Of a DNA stretch of 32,491 bases, positions 7,448 through 17,060 are shown in pieces. The stretch is from Rhodospirillaceae bacterium. Lineage in GTDB: Bacteria; Pseudomonadota; Alphaproteobacteria; Rhodospirillales; UBA2165. The stretch is from the NCBI GenBank assembly GCA_002687515.1, contig NZAK01000006.1:1-32491 (forward strand). The letters run 5' to 3'. Below the pieces are notes generated by a model. It did not search any database. It was not told where the DNA came from and saw only the letters and a program-made list of their open reading frames with translations. Each line of letters begins with the position of its first letter. Positions within the stretch are counted from its first letter, which is position 1. Both the position numbers and the translations under genes were made by a program.

Positions 7448-8421
7448 ATACGCCTGCGCCAAATAGGCCGGATAAAAACACGCATGTCCCGATCATGGTC
7501 GATGAAGTGCTGTCGGTCCTGGAGCCCAAGGACGGCGGCATCTATGTGGATGGCACATTCGGCCGTGGCGGCCACAGCCGCGCCATATTGGAGGCGGCGG
7601 CAACCACCGTGTTCGGCATCGACCGCGACCCGGCGGCGATCGTCATCGGCGCCGAATTGGGTGAACATTGGGGCGGCAGATTGCGCATTTTGAAGGGCCG
7701 CTTCGGCGACATGGCGGTGCTGATGGCATCGATGGGCATCGAACGCGTCGATGGCGTGGTGCTCGATCTCGGCGTTTCCTCGCCGCAGCTTGACGATGCC
7801 GCCCGCGGATTTTCATTTAGGGGCGATGGGCCGCTGGATATGCGCATGGGCGATGCCGGGCCGACGGCGGCCGACCTGGTCAACGAGGCCGAGGAACAGG
7901 AGCTTGCCGATATCATCCGCACCTATGGCGAGGAGCGCCACGCCAAGCGTATCGCCCGGGCGATTGTCGAGGCGCGCGCCGAGAAACCGTTGATGCGTAC
8001 CGGTGAGCTTGCCAACATCATTCACCGCATCCAGCGCAAATCCAAGGATGGATTGGATCCGGCCACCAGGACATTCATGGCGCTTCGCATCCGCGTCAAT
8101 GACGAACTTGGCGAATTGGAGCGTGGTTTGAACGCCGCCGAACAATTGCTGGCGCCGGGCGGCCGCTTGGCGGTCATTTCCTTCCATTCCCTCGAAGACC
8201 GCATGGTCAAGACCTACCTGCGTGAACGCAGTGCCGGCGGCGCCGGCGTATCGCGCCATCTGCCGGCCGCGCCGGGCGCGCCCCTGGCGCCGATATTCCG
8301 GTTGATCAAGCGCGGCGTGATCAAGCCATCGGACTTGGAGACGGCCAGCAATCCGAGAGCCCGGTCGGCACGGCTGCGGGCGGCTGAGCGGACCGATGCG
8401 CCGGCGCGGCAAGCGGCTTAA
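7444..8421 (+). CDS. rsmH: 16S rRNA (cytosine(1402)-N4)-methyltransferase
   Basis: This is a 325-aa SAM-dependent methyltransferase (MraW/RsmH). It starts with HVPIMVDEVLSVL and the SAM-binding GIYVDGTFGRGGHS, then has GVVLDLGVSSPQLDDAARGFSF and, later, ALRIRVNDELGELE and SFHSLEDRMVK, all hallmarks of the family. The enzyme methylates N4 of C1402 in the decoding centre of 16S rRNA. The length is normal. The start overlaps the mraZ stop by four bases (ATGA). Nine bases, including an AGGGGGG ribosome binding site for the next gene, separate it from ftsL. Confidence 0.96.
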   Translation: MNTPAPNRPDKNTHVPIMVDEVLSVLEPKDGGIYVDGTFGRGGHSRAILEAAATTVFGIDRDPAAIVIGAELGEHWGGRLRILKGRFGDMAVLMASMGIERVDGVVLDLGVSSPQLDDAARGFSFRGDGPLDMRMGDAGPTAADLVNEAEEQELADIIRTYGEERHAKRIARAIVEARAEKPLMRTGELANIIHRIQRKSKDGLDPATRTFMALRIRVNDELGELERGLNAAEQLLAPGGRLAVISFHSLEDRMVKTYLRERSAGGAGVSRHLPAAPGAPLAPIFRLIKRGVIKPSDLETASNPRARSARLRAAERTDAPARQAA

Positions 8422-8430
8422 GGGGGGCAT

Positions 8431-8760
8431 ATGCGGCAAACAACCATTCTTACATTATTGGTGGCGGCGATGATGAGCGTCGCCCTGTTCTTCCTCAAAT
8501 ACGAGGTGATCGGCCTCGAAAGCGAGCTCGACATGCTGAACCAGGCGATCGTTTCGGATCGCGAATCGATCCACGTCCTGGAAGCCGAATGGAGCCATCT
8601 TAACGATATCGAACGCTTGAAGGCTCTTGCCAAACGGCATCTGAAGCTGCGCCCGACCGACCCGGCGCAACTGCGTTCCCCGGGCGAGGCGCCGCCGCCG
8701 GGCGGCGTTTCGTTCACGCCGGCTTCGAAACGGTCAGGCGCCGGGCAGGATGGGAAATGA
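8431..8760 (+). CDS. ftsL: Cell division protein FtsL
   Basis: This is a 109-aa bitopic membrane protein. A short cytoplasmic start is followed by one transmembrane segment (about residues 4-23, TILTLLVAAMMSVALFFL) and a leucine-containing coiled coil (about residues 27-62, with heptad-spaced L/I), then a Pro/Gly-rich tail. Size, topology and position between rsmH and ftsI define FtsL even though its sequence is poorly conserved. In the divisome it pairs with FtsB and FtsQ and activates FtsWI. A strong AGGGGGG precedes the ATG. Its stop overlaps the ftsI start (ATGA). Confidence 0.88.
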   Translation: MRQTTILTLLVAAMMSVALFFLKYEVIGLESELDMLNQAIVSDRESIHVLEAEWSHLNDIERLKALAKRHLKLRPTDPAQLRSPGEAPPPGGVSFTPASKRSGAGQDGK

Positions 8761-10529
8761 AGATCGATCATTTCGAGCATCCTCATTACCGGGCGCGCCG
8801 CACCGGCGCCGTGCCGCGCCCGCCTCGGCCGGATATTCCCGACACCGTCGAGCTTGAGGGCATTCGCAGCCAAGCAATTAATACCAGCCGCAACCGGCTG
8901 ATCGTCACCGGCGCGTTGATGGCCCTTGCCTTTGCCGTTATTGCCGGCCGATTGATCGAACTGGCGGTGGTCAAGGATGGCGCGCCAAAACCTATTGCGC
9001 GTGTATCCGAAACGCCGAAACCGCCCAAGGTGCGCGCCAATATCGTCGACCGCAACGGAACCCTGTTGGCGACCAGCCTGCCGACCGCGGCGCTCTACGC
9101 GAACCCCAATCATGTGCTCGATCCGGAACTGGCGGCGGCGCGCCTGGTCAAGGTCCTGCCGGAATTGGATCGCCGGCAGGTTCTGAAAAAGCTGGCAAGC
9201 AAAAGCACATTCGTTTGGCTGCACCGCAATCTGACGCCGGACCGTCAGTTCAGGGTCAATGCGCTCGGCGTTCCGGGGCTGTATTTTCAAAGCATGGAGC
9301 GCCGGGTCTATCCGCATGGACCCTTGGCGGCGCATGTCCTCGGCATAACCGATATCGATGGCGTCGGCTTGTCGGGCGTCGAAAAACAGTTCGATGCGAC
9401 GCTGACCGGCGGCAAGGGTTCCTTGCGGCTGTCCCTCGATATCCGCGTTCAAGCCATGTTTCGCGGCGAGCTGGCGCGCGTTCAGGAAAAATTTTCGGCG
9501 ATCGGGGCGGTTGGCGTTTTGCTTGATGTCAACTCGGGCGAGGTTGTTGCGATGGTATCGCTGCCCGATTTCGATCCCAACAATCCGGTGACCGCCGCCG
9601 GTGACGCCGGCTTCAACCGCGCCACCAAGGGCGTCTATGAAATGGGGTCCACCTTCAAACTGTTCACCGCCGCGATGGCGCTGGACAGCGGCGTCACTAA
9701 TCTGAATACCCGCTTTGACGCGACCAAGCCGATCCGCGTGCACGGCTACACGATTTCCGATTTCCACCCCTTGAAACGCTGGCTTACGGTTCCCGAAATA
9801 TTGATACACTCGTCCAATATCGGGGCCGCCAAGATGGCCATCAAGGTGGGCACGGCGCGCCAGAAAAAATATTTGCGCTTGCTTGGATTGATGCGCGCGG
9901 CGGCCATCGAACTGCCCGAAGTGGGCGCGCCGCTGACCCCCGACCGTTGGCGCGATATCAACACCATGACCATTTCCTACGGCCACGGCATCGCCGTTTC
10001 GCCGCTGCAACTGACCGCCGCCGTGGCGACCCTGGTCAATGGCGGATTTCGCGCCGAGCCGACCATCGTCAAGCAAAGCCAGTCCGCCAATCGGCCGCCG
10101 GAACGGGTGTTGAAACCGGGAACGTCCGAAAAAATGCGCCGTCTGATGCGTCTGGTGGTGACCAGGGGAACCGGCAGAAAAGCTGACCTGAACGGCTTTT
10201 TGCTCGGCGGCAAGACCGGCACCGCCGATAAACCGGGAAATCGCGGCTACCGTGGCCGCCGGGTGATATCATCCTTTGTCGGCGTGTTTCCGTTCGACAA
10301 GCCGCGTTACGCGATCCTGGCACTGTTCGACGAGCCCAAGGGTCTGAAAGAAACCTTCGGCTATGCCACCGGCGGCTGGGTCGCGGCGCCGGTGGTGCGC
10401 AACGTGGTCGGGCGGCTGTCGCCGATTTTGGGCCTGCGTCCGCGCGCCGAAAGTCCAATAGCATCGAAAAACCGGCAGGCCAAAAACCAGCCAACAAGAC
10501 AGCGGAACAAGAATCTTGCGGCTAACTGA
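8757..10529 (+). CDS. ftsI: Septal peptidoglycan transpeptidase FtsI (PBP3)
   Basis: This is a 590-aa class B penicillin-binding protein. One transmembrane anchor lies at about residues 48-70, then the pedestal/dimer domain (VRANIVDRNGTLLATS), then the transpeptidase domain with catalytic Ser298 in GSTFK, the SSN motif near 352-354 and GGKTGT with Lys486. It crosslinks septal peptidoglycan together with the polymerase FtsW encoded downstream. The C-terminus ends in a Lys/Asn/Gln-rich tail of about 25 residues that is probably disordered. The start overlaps the ftsL stop by four bases, and the last 14 bases overlap the likely TTG start of murE. Confidence 0.96.
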   Translation: MKIDHFEHPHYRARRTGAVPRPPRPDIPDTVELEGIRSQAINTSRNRLIVTGALMALAFAVIAGRLIELAVVKDGAPKPIARVSETPKPPKVRANIVDRNGTLLATSLPTAALYANPNHVLDPELAAARLVKVLPELDRRQVLKKLASKSTFVWLHRNLTPDRQFRVNALGVPGLYFQSMERRVYPHGPLAAHVLGITDIDGVGLSGVEKQFDATLTGGKGSLRLSLDIRVQAMFRGELARVQEKFSAIGAVGVLLDVNSGEVVAMVSLPDFDPNNPVTAAGDAGFNRATKGVYEMGSTFKLFTAAMALDSGVTNLNTRFDATKPIRVHGYTISDFHPLKRWLTVPEILIHSSNIGAAKMAIKVGTARQKKYLRLLGLMRAAAIELPEVGAPLTPDRWRDINTMTISYGHGIAVSPLQLTAAVATLVNGGFRAEPTIVKQSQSANRPPERVLKPGTSEKMRRLMRLVVTRGTGRKADLNGFLLGGKTGTADKPGNRGYRGRRVISSFVGVFPFDKPRYAILALFDEPKGLKETFGYATGGWVAAPVVRNVVGRLSPILGLRPRAESPIASKNRQAKNQPTRQRNKNLAAN

Positions 10530-11988
10530 ACTTATGGCGGGAGTGGAATGGACGGATATGAAAGATGGGCGGCTGGTTGACGCCGACATACACGGCCTGA
10601 GCGCCGATTCACGGAAAATCGAGCCGGGTTTTCTGTTCGCGGCGCTGCCGGGCGCCGAGACGGATGGCCGCGATTACATCGCCGACGCCGTCAAGCGCGG
10701 CGCGGTGGCCGTGCTGTCGCCGCCCGGTACTGAAATTGGCACCGAAATCGCCGTCGATGGTCCGCCGGTGGCGCTGCTAACGCACGATATGCCACGCCGG
10801 CGCTATGCCGAACTCGCCGCCCGTTTCCACGGCGGCCAGCCGGCGCATATTGCGGCGGTGACCGGTACCAACGGCAAAACCTCGGTTGTCGATTTCACGC
10901 GCCAGCTTTGGACCCGTCTGGGAAGCCCGGCGGCCAGTTTGGGCACCCTCGGCCTGGTGGCGCCCGGCCGGCGCACCCAGGGCGGGCTGACTACACCGGA
11001 CGCCGCCGATCTGCACGCCACCTTGGCGGACTTGGCGGCAGAAGGGGTCGATCACGCCGCCATCGAAGCCTCCAGCCACGGCCTCGATCAATTCCGCCTC
11101 GACGGCGTCCAGGTATCCGTCGCCGCCTTCACGAATATCAGCCGCGATCATCTCGACTATCACGGCTCCATGGACGCCTACCTGGGCGCCAAGGCGCGCC
11201 TGTTTTCGGAGCTTTTGCAGGCCGGCGGAACCGCCGTGCTGAACGCCGATGACCCCCATTGGGAAAAGCTGCTGGCGGGGCGCGACGTTCGCAGCCTGAC
11301 CTATGGCTGGGCCGGAAACGACGTTGCCCTAGAGGATTGCCAGGCCCATGGCGACAGCCAGCGGCTTACCCTCGAAATCTTCGGTAGCGGGGTGGAAATC
11401 GACTTTCCCCTGATCGGTGATTTTCAGGTGATGAACGCCCTTTGCGCCCTCGCCATTGTCATCGCCGGCGGCGCCGAGCCCAACGCCGCGTTGCAGGGAC
11501 TGGTTACCCTGGAGCCGGTGGCCGGGCGTATGCAACTCGCCGCCCGGCTTGAGAATGACGCCGCCATTTATGTCGACTACGCCCACACGCCCGACGCGCT
11601 GAGGCGCGTCCTCGCGGCCTTGAGGCCGCATGCAAGCGGCGCGCTGCAAGTGGTGTTCGGCTGCGGCGGCGACCGCGATACCGGCAAGCGCCCGGAAATG
11701 GGCCGCATCGCCGCCCGGCTCGCCGACCGGGTGATCGTCACCGACGACAATCCGAGAACCGAAGACGCCGGCGCTATTCGGGGTGCCATAATGGAAGCCG
11801 CGCCTGGGGCCCGCGAAATCGGTGACCGGGAACAAGCCATATTCGAAGCCGTCTCCGGCTTGGGTGCCGGCGATATCCTGGTCATTGCCGGCAAGGGCCA
11901 TGAGCAGGGTCAGATCGTCGGCGCCGAGATAAAGCCGTTCGATGACTTGGAAGTGGCGCGCCGCGCCGCCCGGGGGGTGGATCAATGA
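10516..11988 (+). CDS. murE: UDP-MurNAc-L-Ala-D-Glu:meso-diaminopimelate ligase
   Basis: This is a 490-aa Mur ligase. The ATP-binding GTNGKTS is at residues 117-123, followed by the central domain (ASSHGLDQ, NISRDHLDYH) and a C-terminal domain with DNPRTED (about 411-417). The DNPR motif is the signature of enzymes that add meso-diaminopimelate rather than lysine, so the wall is of the Gram-negative DAP type. I chose the TTG at 10516 because MRLTELMAG matches the usual MurE N-terminus; an ATG at 10534 is the alternative. The gene overlaps ftsI by 14 bases and murF by 4 (ATGA). It acts in the cytoplasm as the third amino-acid addition step. Confidence 0.94.
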   Translation: MRLTELMAGVEWTDMKDGRLVDADIHGLSADSRKIEPGFLFAALPGAETDGRDYIADAVKRGAVAVLSPPGTEIGTEIAVDGPPVALLTHDMPRRRYAELAARFHGGQPAHIAAVTGTNGKTSVVDFTRQLWTRLGSPAASLGTLGLVAPGRRTQGGLTTPDAADLHATLADLAAEGVDHAAIEASSHGLDQFRLDGVQVSVAAFTNISRDHLDYHGSMDAYLGAKARLFSELLQAGGTAVLNADDPHWEKLLAGRDVRSLTYGWAGNDVALEDCQAHGDSQRLTLEIFGSGVEIDFPLIGDFQVMNALCALAIVIAGGAEPNAALQGLVTLEPVAGRMQLAARLENDAAIYVDYAHTPDALRRVLAALRPHASGALQVVFGCGGDRDTGKRPEMGRIAARLADRVIVTDDNPRTEDAGAIRGAIMEAAPGAREIGDREQAIFEAVSGLGAGDILVIAGKGHEQGQIVGAEIKPFDDLEVARRAARGVDQ

Positions 11989-13454
11989 ACGCCGATCCCA
12001 ATCCCGCTCTTTGGAGCGCCGAAGCCGCCGCCGCCGCGACCGGCGGAACGGTATCCGGTAATTGGACCGCCGGTGGCGTTTCCATCGACAGCCGCAGCCT
12101 CAAACCCGGCGATCTGTTCATCGCCCTCAAGGGGCCGAATTTCGACGGACACGAATTTCTGGATGCCGCCTTCGCAGCCGGCGCCGCCGCCGCCATGGTC
12201 TCGGACCGCGCGGCGGCGGCGGGCGGTCAACCGTTGCTCGGAGTCGATGACACGATGACCGGCCTCGATGCACTGGGCGCCGCCGGGCGGGCGCGGGCGC
12301 ATGCAAAAGTTGTCGCCGTTACCGGCAGTGTCGGCAAGACCGGGGTCAAGGAAGCCTTGGCCCGGCTTCTCGGGCGCCAGGGCGAAACCGGGTTCAGCGC
12401 CGGCAGCTTCAACAATCACATCGGCGTGCCGCTGTCCCTGTCGCGATTGTCGCCGAGCGCCCGCTTCGCGGTGTTCGAACTGGGCATGAATCACGCCGGC
12501 GAACTGACGCCCCTGTCGCGCATGGCGCGCCCGGACGTCGCCATGGTCACCAATGTCGAGGCGGTGCACACGGCCTATTTCGCCTCGCTCGAGGAAATCG
12601 CCGAAGCCAAATCGGAAATCTTCGCCGGCCTCGAGCCGGGTGGAACCGCGATCCTCAACCGCGATAATCCTTATTTCGATCTGTTGGCGGAGCGGGCGCG
12701 GCAGGCGGGGGCGGCGCTGGTCACCGGCTTCGGGGCTGACGCAAAAGCCGATTTCCGGCTGTTGGAGTTCGATCTGGGCGCCGAATATTCATCGGTGAAG
12801 GCCGGCTTCCGGGGCCGCACGCTGGAATACCGTCTGGGGCTTCCCGGACGCCATTGGGTGCAGAACAGCCTCGCCATCCTGGCCGCCGTCGATGCGGTCG
12901 GCGCCGATATTTTCGAGGCGGCGCGGGCGATGGCCGAACTGACGCCGGCAGTCGGGCGCGGCCGGCGCCATCTTGTCGATAGCGGCCAAATCGAGTTCCT
13001 GTTGATCGACGAAAGCTATAACGCCAGCCCGGTATCGATGATGGCCGCGCTCGAGGTGCTGGCATCGCTGCAACCGGGACCGATGGGGCGCCGGATCGCG
13101 GTGCTCGGCGACATGCTGGAACTGGGGCCTGAAAGCGGCGAGATGCACCGCCGGCTGGCGGCGGCGGTAACGGGCAATCAAGTGGATCTGGTGTTCACCG
13201 CCGGCGACAGGATGGGCGCCTTGTTCGGCGCGCTTCCCGGCGGGCGGCGGGGCACGCACCATTCCGGCTCGGAGGAGCTGGCCGCAACCATGGGCGCCGC
13301 CCTCAAATCCGGCGATGTGGTGCTGGTCAAGGGCTCGGCGGGATCGAGGATGGGCGCCGTCGTCGCCGCGCTTCTGGCCATGGACAGGGGCAACCGGTCC
13401 GAATCCGACGCTGCGAAGGCAACACCGAACGGGGAGGCGCCCAATGCTGTTTAA
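11985..13454 (+). CDS. murF: UDP-MurNAc-tripeptide:D-alanyl-D-alanine ligase
   Basis: This is a 489-aa Mur ligase that adds D-Ala-D-Ala to complete UDP-MurNAc-pentapeptide. The N-terminal domain has [21 protein letters not shown], the nucleotide site reads GSVGKTG (about residues 111-117; a Val replaces the more usual Asn), then [11 protein letters not shown] and [10 protein letters not shown], and the C-terminal [13 protein letters not shown], all characteristic of MurF. Its substrate dipeptide is made by Ddl, encoded 7 kb downstream. It starts in a four-base overlap with murE, and its last 11 bases overlap the mraY start. Confidence 0.95.
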   Translation: MNADPNPALWSAEAAAAATGGTVSGNWTAGGVSIDSRSLKPGDLFIALKGPNFDGHEFLDAAFAAGAAAAMVSDRAAAAGGQPLLGVDDTMTGLDALGAAGRARAHAKVVAVTGSVGKTGVKEALARLLGRQGETGFSAGSFNNHIGVPLSLSRLSPSARFAVFELGMNHAGELTPLSRMARPDVAMVTNVEAVHTAYFASLEEIAEAKSEIFAGLEPGGTAILNRDNPYFDLLAERARQAGAALVTGFGADAKADFRLLEFDLGAEYSSVKAGFRGRTLEYRLGLPGRHWVQNSLAILAAVDAVGADIFEAARAMAELTPAVGRGRRHLVDSGQIEFLLIDESYNASPVSMMAALEVLASLQPGPMGRRIAVLGDMLELGPESGEMHRRLAAAVTGNQVDLVFTAGDRMGALFGALPGGRRGTHHSGSEELAATMGAALKSGDVVLVKGSAGSRMGAVVAALLAMDRGNRSESDAAKATPNGEAPNAV

Positions 13455-14535
13455 TTGGCTGGTCCAGTTTTCCGATCAATTGGGAATATTAAACCTATTC
13501 CGCTACATCACCTTCCGCACCGGCGGCGCCATGATCACCGCCCTGATCGTCAGCTTCATCTGTGGGCCGATGATCATCCGCTGGCTGCGCAAGCATCAGC
13601 ATGGCGGCCAGCCGATCCGCACCGACGGCCCCGAAAGCCACCTGATCACCAAGGTCGGCACGCCGACCATGGGCGGCTTCATGATCCTGCTGGCGCTTCT
13701 GGTTTCGACCCTGATGTGGGCGGATTTGCGCAACGGCTATGTCTGGGCGGCGCTCGGGGTCACGGTCGGTTACGGCATGATCGGTTTCATCGACGATTAC
13801 ATCAAGGTAACGCGCCGCCATTCCAGCGGCCTGCCGGGGAAACTGAAACTATTGTTACAGATATTCATCGCCGCCGCCGCCACCATATGGGTGGTCAGCA
13901 TCACCCGCGAGCCGTTGTCGACCTCGCTGGCGATCCCGTTCTTCAAGAATGTGCTGATCGATCTCGGCGGTTTCCTGTTCGTGGTCTTCGCCGTCGTTGT
14001 GATGGTCGGCTCGTCGAACGCGGTCAACCTGACCGACGGTCTCGACGGCCTCGCCATCGGACCGGTGATGATCGCCGCCGGCGTCTTCGGGCTGATCGCC
14101 TATATCATCGGCAATTCGGTGTTTTCCAATTACCTGCAGGTTCATTACGTGCCCGGCGCCGGCGAGCTTTCCATATTCTGCGGCGCCCTGGTCGGCGCCG
14201 GCCTTGGCTTTCTCTGGTACAACGCACCGCCGGCAATGGTGTTCATGGGCGATACCGGTTCCCTGTCGATGGGCGGGGCGCTCGGTATCGTCAGCGTCAT
14301 TACCAAGCATGAACTGGTGCTGGCCATCGTCGGCGGCCTGTTCGTTCTCGAAACGGTGTCGGTCATCGTTCAGGTGATCTCGTTCAAGCTGACCGGGCGC
14401 CGGGTCTTTCAGATGGCGCCGCTGCATCATCACTTCGAAAAAAAGGGCTGGGCGGAGCCGACCATCGTCATCCGGTTCTGGATCATTGCCTTGATCCTGG
14501 CGCTTGCCGGGCTGGCCACATTGAAATTGCGCTAA
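13444..14535 (+). CDS. mraY: Phospho-N-acetylmuramoyl-pentapeptide-transferase
   Basis: This is a 363-aa integral membrane protein with about ten hydrophobic helices. It transfers phospho-MurNAc-pentapeptide to undecaprenyl phosphate, giving lipid I. Diagnostic stretches are PTMGG near residue 75, FIDDYIKV (catalytic Asp pair), [13 protein letters not shown] (metal/nucleotide site), FMGDTGSL and the [12 protein letters not shown] histidine loop. The ATG at 13444 is preceded by GGGGAGG and gives the standard MLFNWL start; the open frame extends farther 5' only inside murF. It is followed by murD after nine bases. Confidence 0.97.
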   Translation: MLFNWLVQFSDQLGILNLFRYITFRTGGAMITALIVSFICGPMIIRWLRKHQHGGQPIRTDGPESHLITKVGTPTMGGFMILLALLVSTLMWADLRNGYVWAALGVTVGYGMIGFIDDYIKVTRRHSSGLPGKLKLLLQIFIAAAATIWVVSITREPLSTSLAIPFFKNVLIDLGGFLFVVFAVVVMVGSSNAVNLTDGLDGLAIGPVMIAAGVFGLIAYIIGNSVFSNYLQVHYVPGAGELSIFCGALVGAGLGFLWYNAPPAMVFMGDTGSLSMGGALGIVSVITKHELVLAIVGGLFVLETVSVIVQVISFKLTGRRVFQMAPLHHHFEKKGWAEPTIVIRFWIIALILALAGLATLKLR

Positions 14536-14544
14536 GAGGGGCAA

Positions 14545-15939
14545 GTGATCGAGGTCGATACATTTTCCGGTGAAACCATCGCGGTCATGGGCCTGGCGCG
14601 GTCCGGCCTGGCCGCGGCGCGCGCGCTGCAAGCCGGCGGCGCCGAGGTTCGCGCCTGGGACGATGCGCCGGAACGCCGCGAGGCGGCGGCCGAAGCCGGC
14701 GTCGCGTTGAGCGATCTTAATCAATGCGCATGGGACGGCGTCCGGGCGCTGGTGCTCAGCCCCGGAATTCCCGATAGCTTCCCGGAACCGCACCCGATCG
14801 CCAAGGCGGCGCGGGCCGAAGGCTGCGAGATCATATCCGATATCGATCTCCTGGCGCGGGCCAGACCCGAAGCCACCTATATCGGGATCACCGGCACCAA
14901 CGGCAAGTCGACAACCTCGGCGCTGATCGGACATATCCTGAAGGGCGCCGATGTGCCGGTAGAGGTGGGCGGCAATATCGGCGTCCCGGTGCTCGACCTG
15001 GCAACCCTCGGCGCCGGTGGCGCCTACGTTCTGGAACTGTCGTCCTATCAATTGGAACGGACGCCGACGCTGCGGCCCAATATCGCGGTGCTGCTCAACA
15101 TCTCGCCGGACCATTTGGACCGGCATGGCGGGCTCGACGGCTATGTCGATGCAAAAAGGATGATTTTCGACAATCCCGGAACAGGGGGGCCTGTCTCCGC
15201 CCATGCCGTGGTCGGCATGGAAGATGCCCATTGCCGCGGCATCGGCATGGAACTGATGCTGCGCGGCGATCACAAGATCATCCCGATATCGGGCAGCACG
15301 CGCGCCGCCGGCGGCGTCTATGTCGAGGACGGCATCCTGTTCGACGATATCGAGTACCGGCAGGCATCTGTCGGCGATTTGCGGCCGGTGACCGCGCTTC
15401 CGGGCCGGCACAATTGGCAAAACGCCGCCGCCGCCTACGCCGTGGCGCGCCTGATGGGCTTGGCGCCGGAACCGATCATCGCCGGCATCGCCACATTCCC
15501 CGGCCTGCCGCATCGCCAGGAACTGGTCGGCGAGATCGGCCAAATCGCCTATGTCAACGATTCGAAGGCGACCAATAGCCTGGCGGCGGCAAGGGCGCTT
15601 CAATGCTACGACGCCGTCCACTGGATCGCCGGCGGCCAGTTCAAGGAAGATACGCTGGCGGCGCTCGATCCGCATATCGGGCGCGTCCGGGGCGCCTATC
15701 TGATCGGCGAGGCGGCGCTGGAATTTGAAAACCTGCTTGGCGGCCGCGTGCCGGTCCGCCAATGCGGCGATTTGGAAACGGCGCTCGCCGGGGCGCACGC
15801 GGCGGCGCAGGCGGCGGCGGAAGCGGCGGTGGTCCTGTTTTCGCCGGCCTGCGCGTCGTTCGATCAGTTCGACGATTTCGAAGCCCGCGGCGACGCGTTT
15901 CGCCGGCAGGTCCGGGAGTTGACGGAGGCGCCCGCATGA
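14545..15939 (+). CDS. murD: UDP-MurNAc-L-alanine:D-glutamate ligase
   Basis: This is a 464-aa Mur ligase adding D-glutamate. The N-terminal Rossmann-like domain (VMGLARSGLAAARAL) is followed by the ATP site GTNGKST near residue 117, ELSSYQLE, NISPDHLDRHG and, in the C-terminal domain, YVNDSKATN. Length and motif order are typical. The start is GTG at 14545 with an AGAGGGG ribosome binding site. The 3' end is rich in Ala codons and overlaps the ftsW start by four bases (ATGA). It works in the cytoplasm between MurC and MurE. Confidence 0.95.
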   Translation: MIEVDTFSGETIAVMGLARSGLAAARALQAGGAEVRAWDDAPERREAAAEAGVALSDLNQCAWDGVRALVLSPGIPDSFPEPHPIAKAARAEGCEIISDIDLLARARPEATYIGITGTNGKSTTSALIGHILKGADVPVEVGGNIGVPVLDLATLGAGGAYVLELSSYQLERTPTLRPNIAVLLNISPDHLDRHGGLDGYVDAKRMIFDNPGTGGPVSAHAVVGMEDAHCRGIGMELMLRGDHKIIPISGSTRAAGGVYVEDGILFDDIEYRQASVGDLRPVTALPGRHNWQNAAAAYAVARLMGLAPEPIIAGIATFPGLPHRQELVGEIGQIAYVNDSKATNSLAAARALQCYDAVHWIAGGQFKEDTLAALDPHIGRVRGAYLIGEAALEFENLLGGRVPVRQCGDLETALAGAHAAAQAAAEAAVVLFSPACASFDQFDDFEARGDAFRRQVRELTEAPA

Positions 15940-17060
15940 ACACCTATTCGCGCACCAATCTGAGCCTGTTGGGTGCCTGGTGGCTGAGCCTCGATCGTTG
16001 GATCATTGCCGCCTTGATCGCCCTGGCGGCGGTCGGCGCCGTCCTCGGCATGGCCGCCAGCCCGCCGGTCGCCGAACAACTGGGCAAGGATACCTTCTAC
16101 TTCGCGCAACGTCATATTATCTTCCTTCCGATCGCCCTTATCTTTCTGCTTGCCGTCTCCGCCCTCGATGCCGGGCGGGTGCGCTTGCTGGCGCTCGCCG
16201 TGTTTGCGGTAACCGTTGCCCTGATGATCCTGACCATTATTTCCGGAACCGAGATCAAGGGCGCGACGCGGTGGATATCGTTCGCCGGCTTTTCCCTGCA
16301 GCCCTCGGAATTCATCAAGCCCAGCTTTGCCGTCCTGTCGGCCTGGCTTTTCGCCAATTGGCGGTTGGGTGAAAGCGTGTCCGGCTATGCCCTGGCCATC
16401 GGCCTTTACCTTATCATTGTGGCGCTCTTGCTGGCGCAGCCCGATGTCGGCATGGCGATCCTGGTTTCGATCATCTGGGGAACCCAATTTTTTCTCGCCG
16501 GGCTGCCGATGCTCCTGGTCATCGCCATCGGCGTCATATTCATCTCGGGCGGTATCTTTGCCTATTTTCAGTTCGCTCATGTCCGCGCCCGCATCGATCA
16601 GTTTCTCGATCCCGCCGGCGAAGAAGCCTATCAGGTGGCGCGTTCGCTGGACGCTTTCCGCGGCGGCGGAATTTTCGGCGTCGGGCCGGGCGAGGGCCAT
16701 GTCAAGGAGGTCTTGCCCGACGCCCACGCCGATTTCGTGTTTGCCGTCGCCGGCGAGGAATTCGGATTGTTGATGACGCTGATGGTGGTTGCCCTGTTCG
16801 CCTTCATCGTCTTGCGCGGTTTCGTCCGCGTGTTCCGCGATTCCGATTTGTTTACCCAGTTGGCGGTGGCCGGGTTGCTGGTTCAATTCGGATTGCAGGC
16901 GATCATCAATATGGCATCGACGCTCAATCTGATGCCGACCAAGGGCATGACGCTGCCCTACATATCCTATGGCGGTTCATCGATGTTCGCCCTGGCCTTT
17001 GGCATGGGCATGGTCCTGGCGCTGACCCGCGATGCCAGTGTGCCGAGGCGGCCGCGATGA
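15936..17060 (+). CDS. ftsW: Septal peptidoglycan polymerase FtsW (SEDS family)
   Basis: This is a 374-aa polytopic membrane protein of the SEDS family with about ten helices. FtsW polymerises lipid II into glycan strands at the septum with FtsI as partner. Family features seen are KGATRWI with SLQPSEFIKP (the long conserved periplasmic segment), QPDVGMAILV (catalytic-loop Asp), FGVGPGEGHVKEVLPDAHADFVFAV (positions within the E/D-rich loop), and the terminal LPYISYGGSSM. The ATG at 15936 follows GACGGAGG, overlaps the murD stop by four bases, and gives a normal N-terminus; the open frame farther upstream is noncoding in this phase. The stop overlaps the murG start. Confidence 0.96.
   Translation: MNTYSRTNLSLLGAWWLSLDRWIIAALIALAAVGAVLGMAASPPVAEQLGKDTFYFAQRHIIFLPIALIFLLAVSALDAGRVRLLALAVFAVTVALMILTIISGTEIKGATRWISFAGFSLQPSEFIKPSFAVLSAWLFANWRLGESVSGYALAIGLYLIIVALLLAQPDVGMAILVSIIWGTQFFLAGLPMLLVIAIGVIFISGGIFAYFQFAHVRARIDQFLDPAGEEAYQVARSLDAFRGGGIFGVGPGEGHVKEVLPDAHADFVFAVAGEEFGLLMTLMVVALFAFIVLRGFVRVFRDSDLFTQLAVAGLLVQFGLQAIINMASTLNLMPTKGMTLPYISYGGSSMFALAFGMGMVLALTRDASVPRRPR

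Noticed and set aside
13855..15798. A 647-codon open frame on the minus strand opposite mraY and murD, and similar long ones opposite ftsI (8418-10076) and murC (17989-19599)
   Set aside because: They are His/Arg/Asp/Gly-rich antisense frames of GC-rich genes, have no recognisable domain, and lie opposite well-supported genes.
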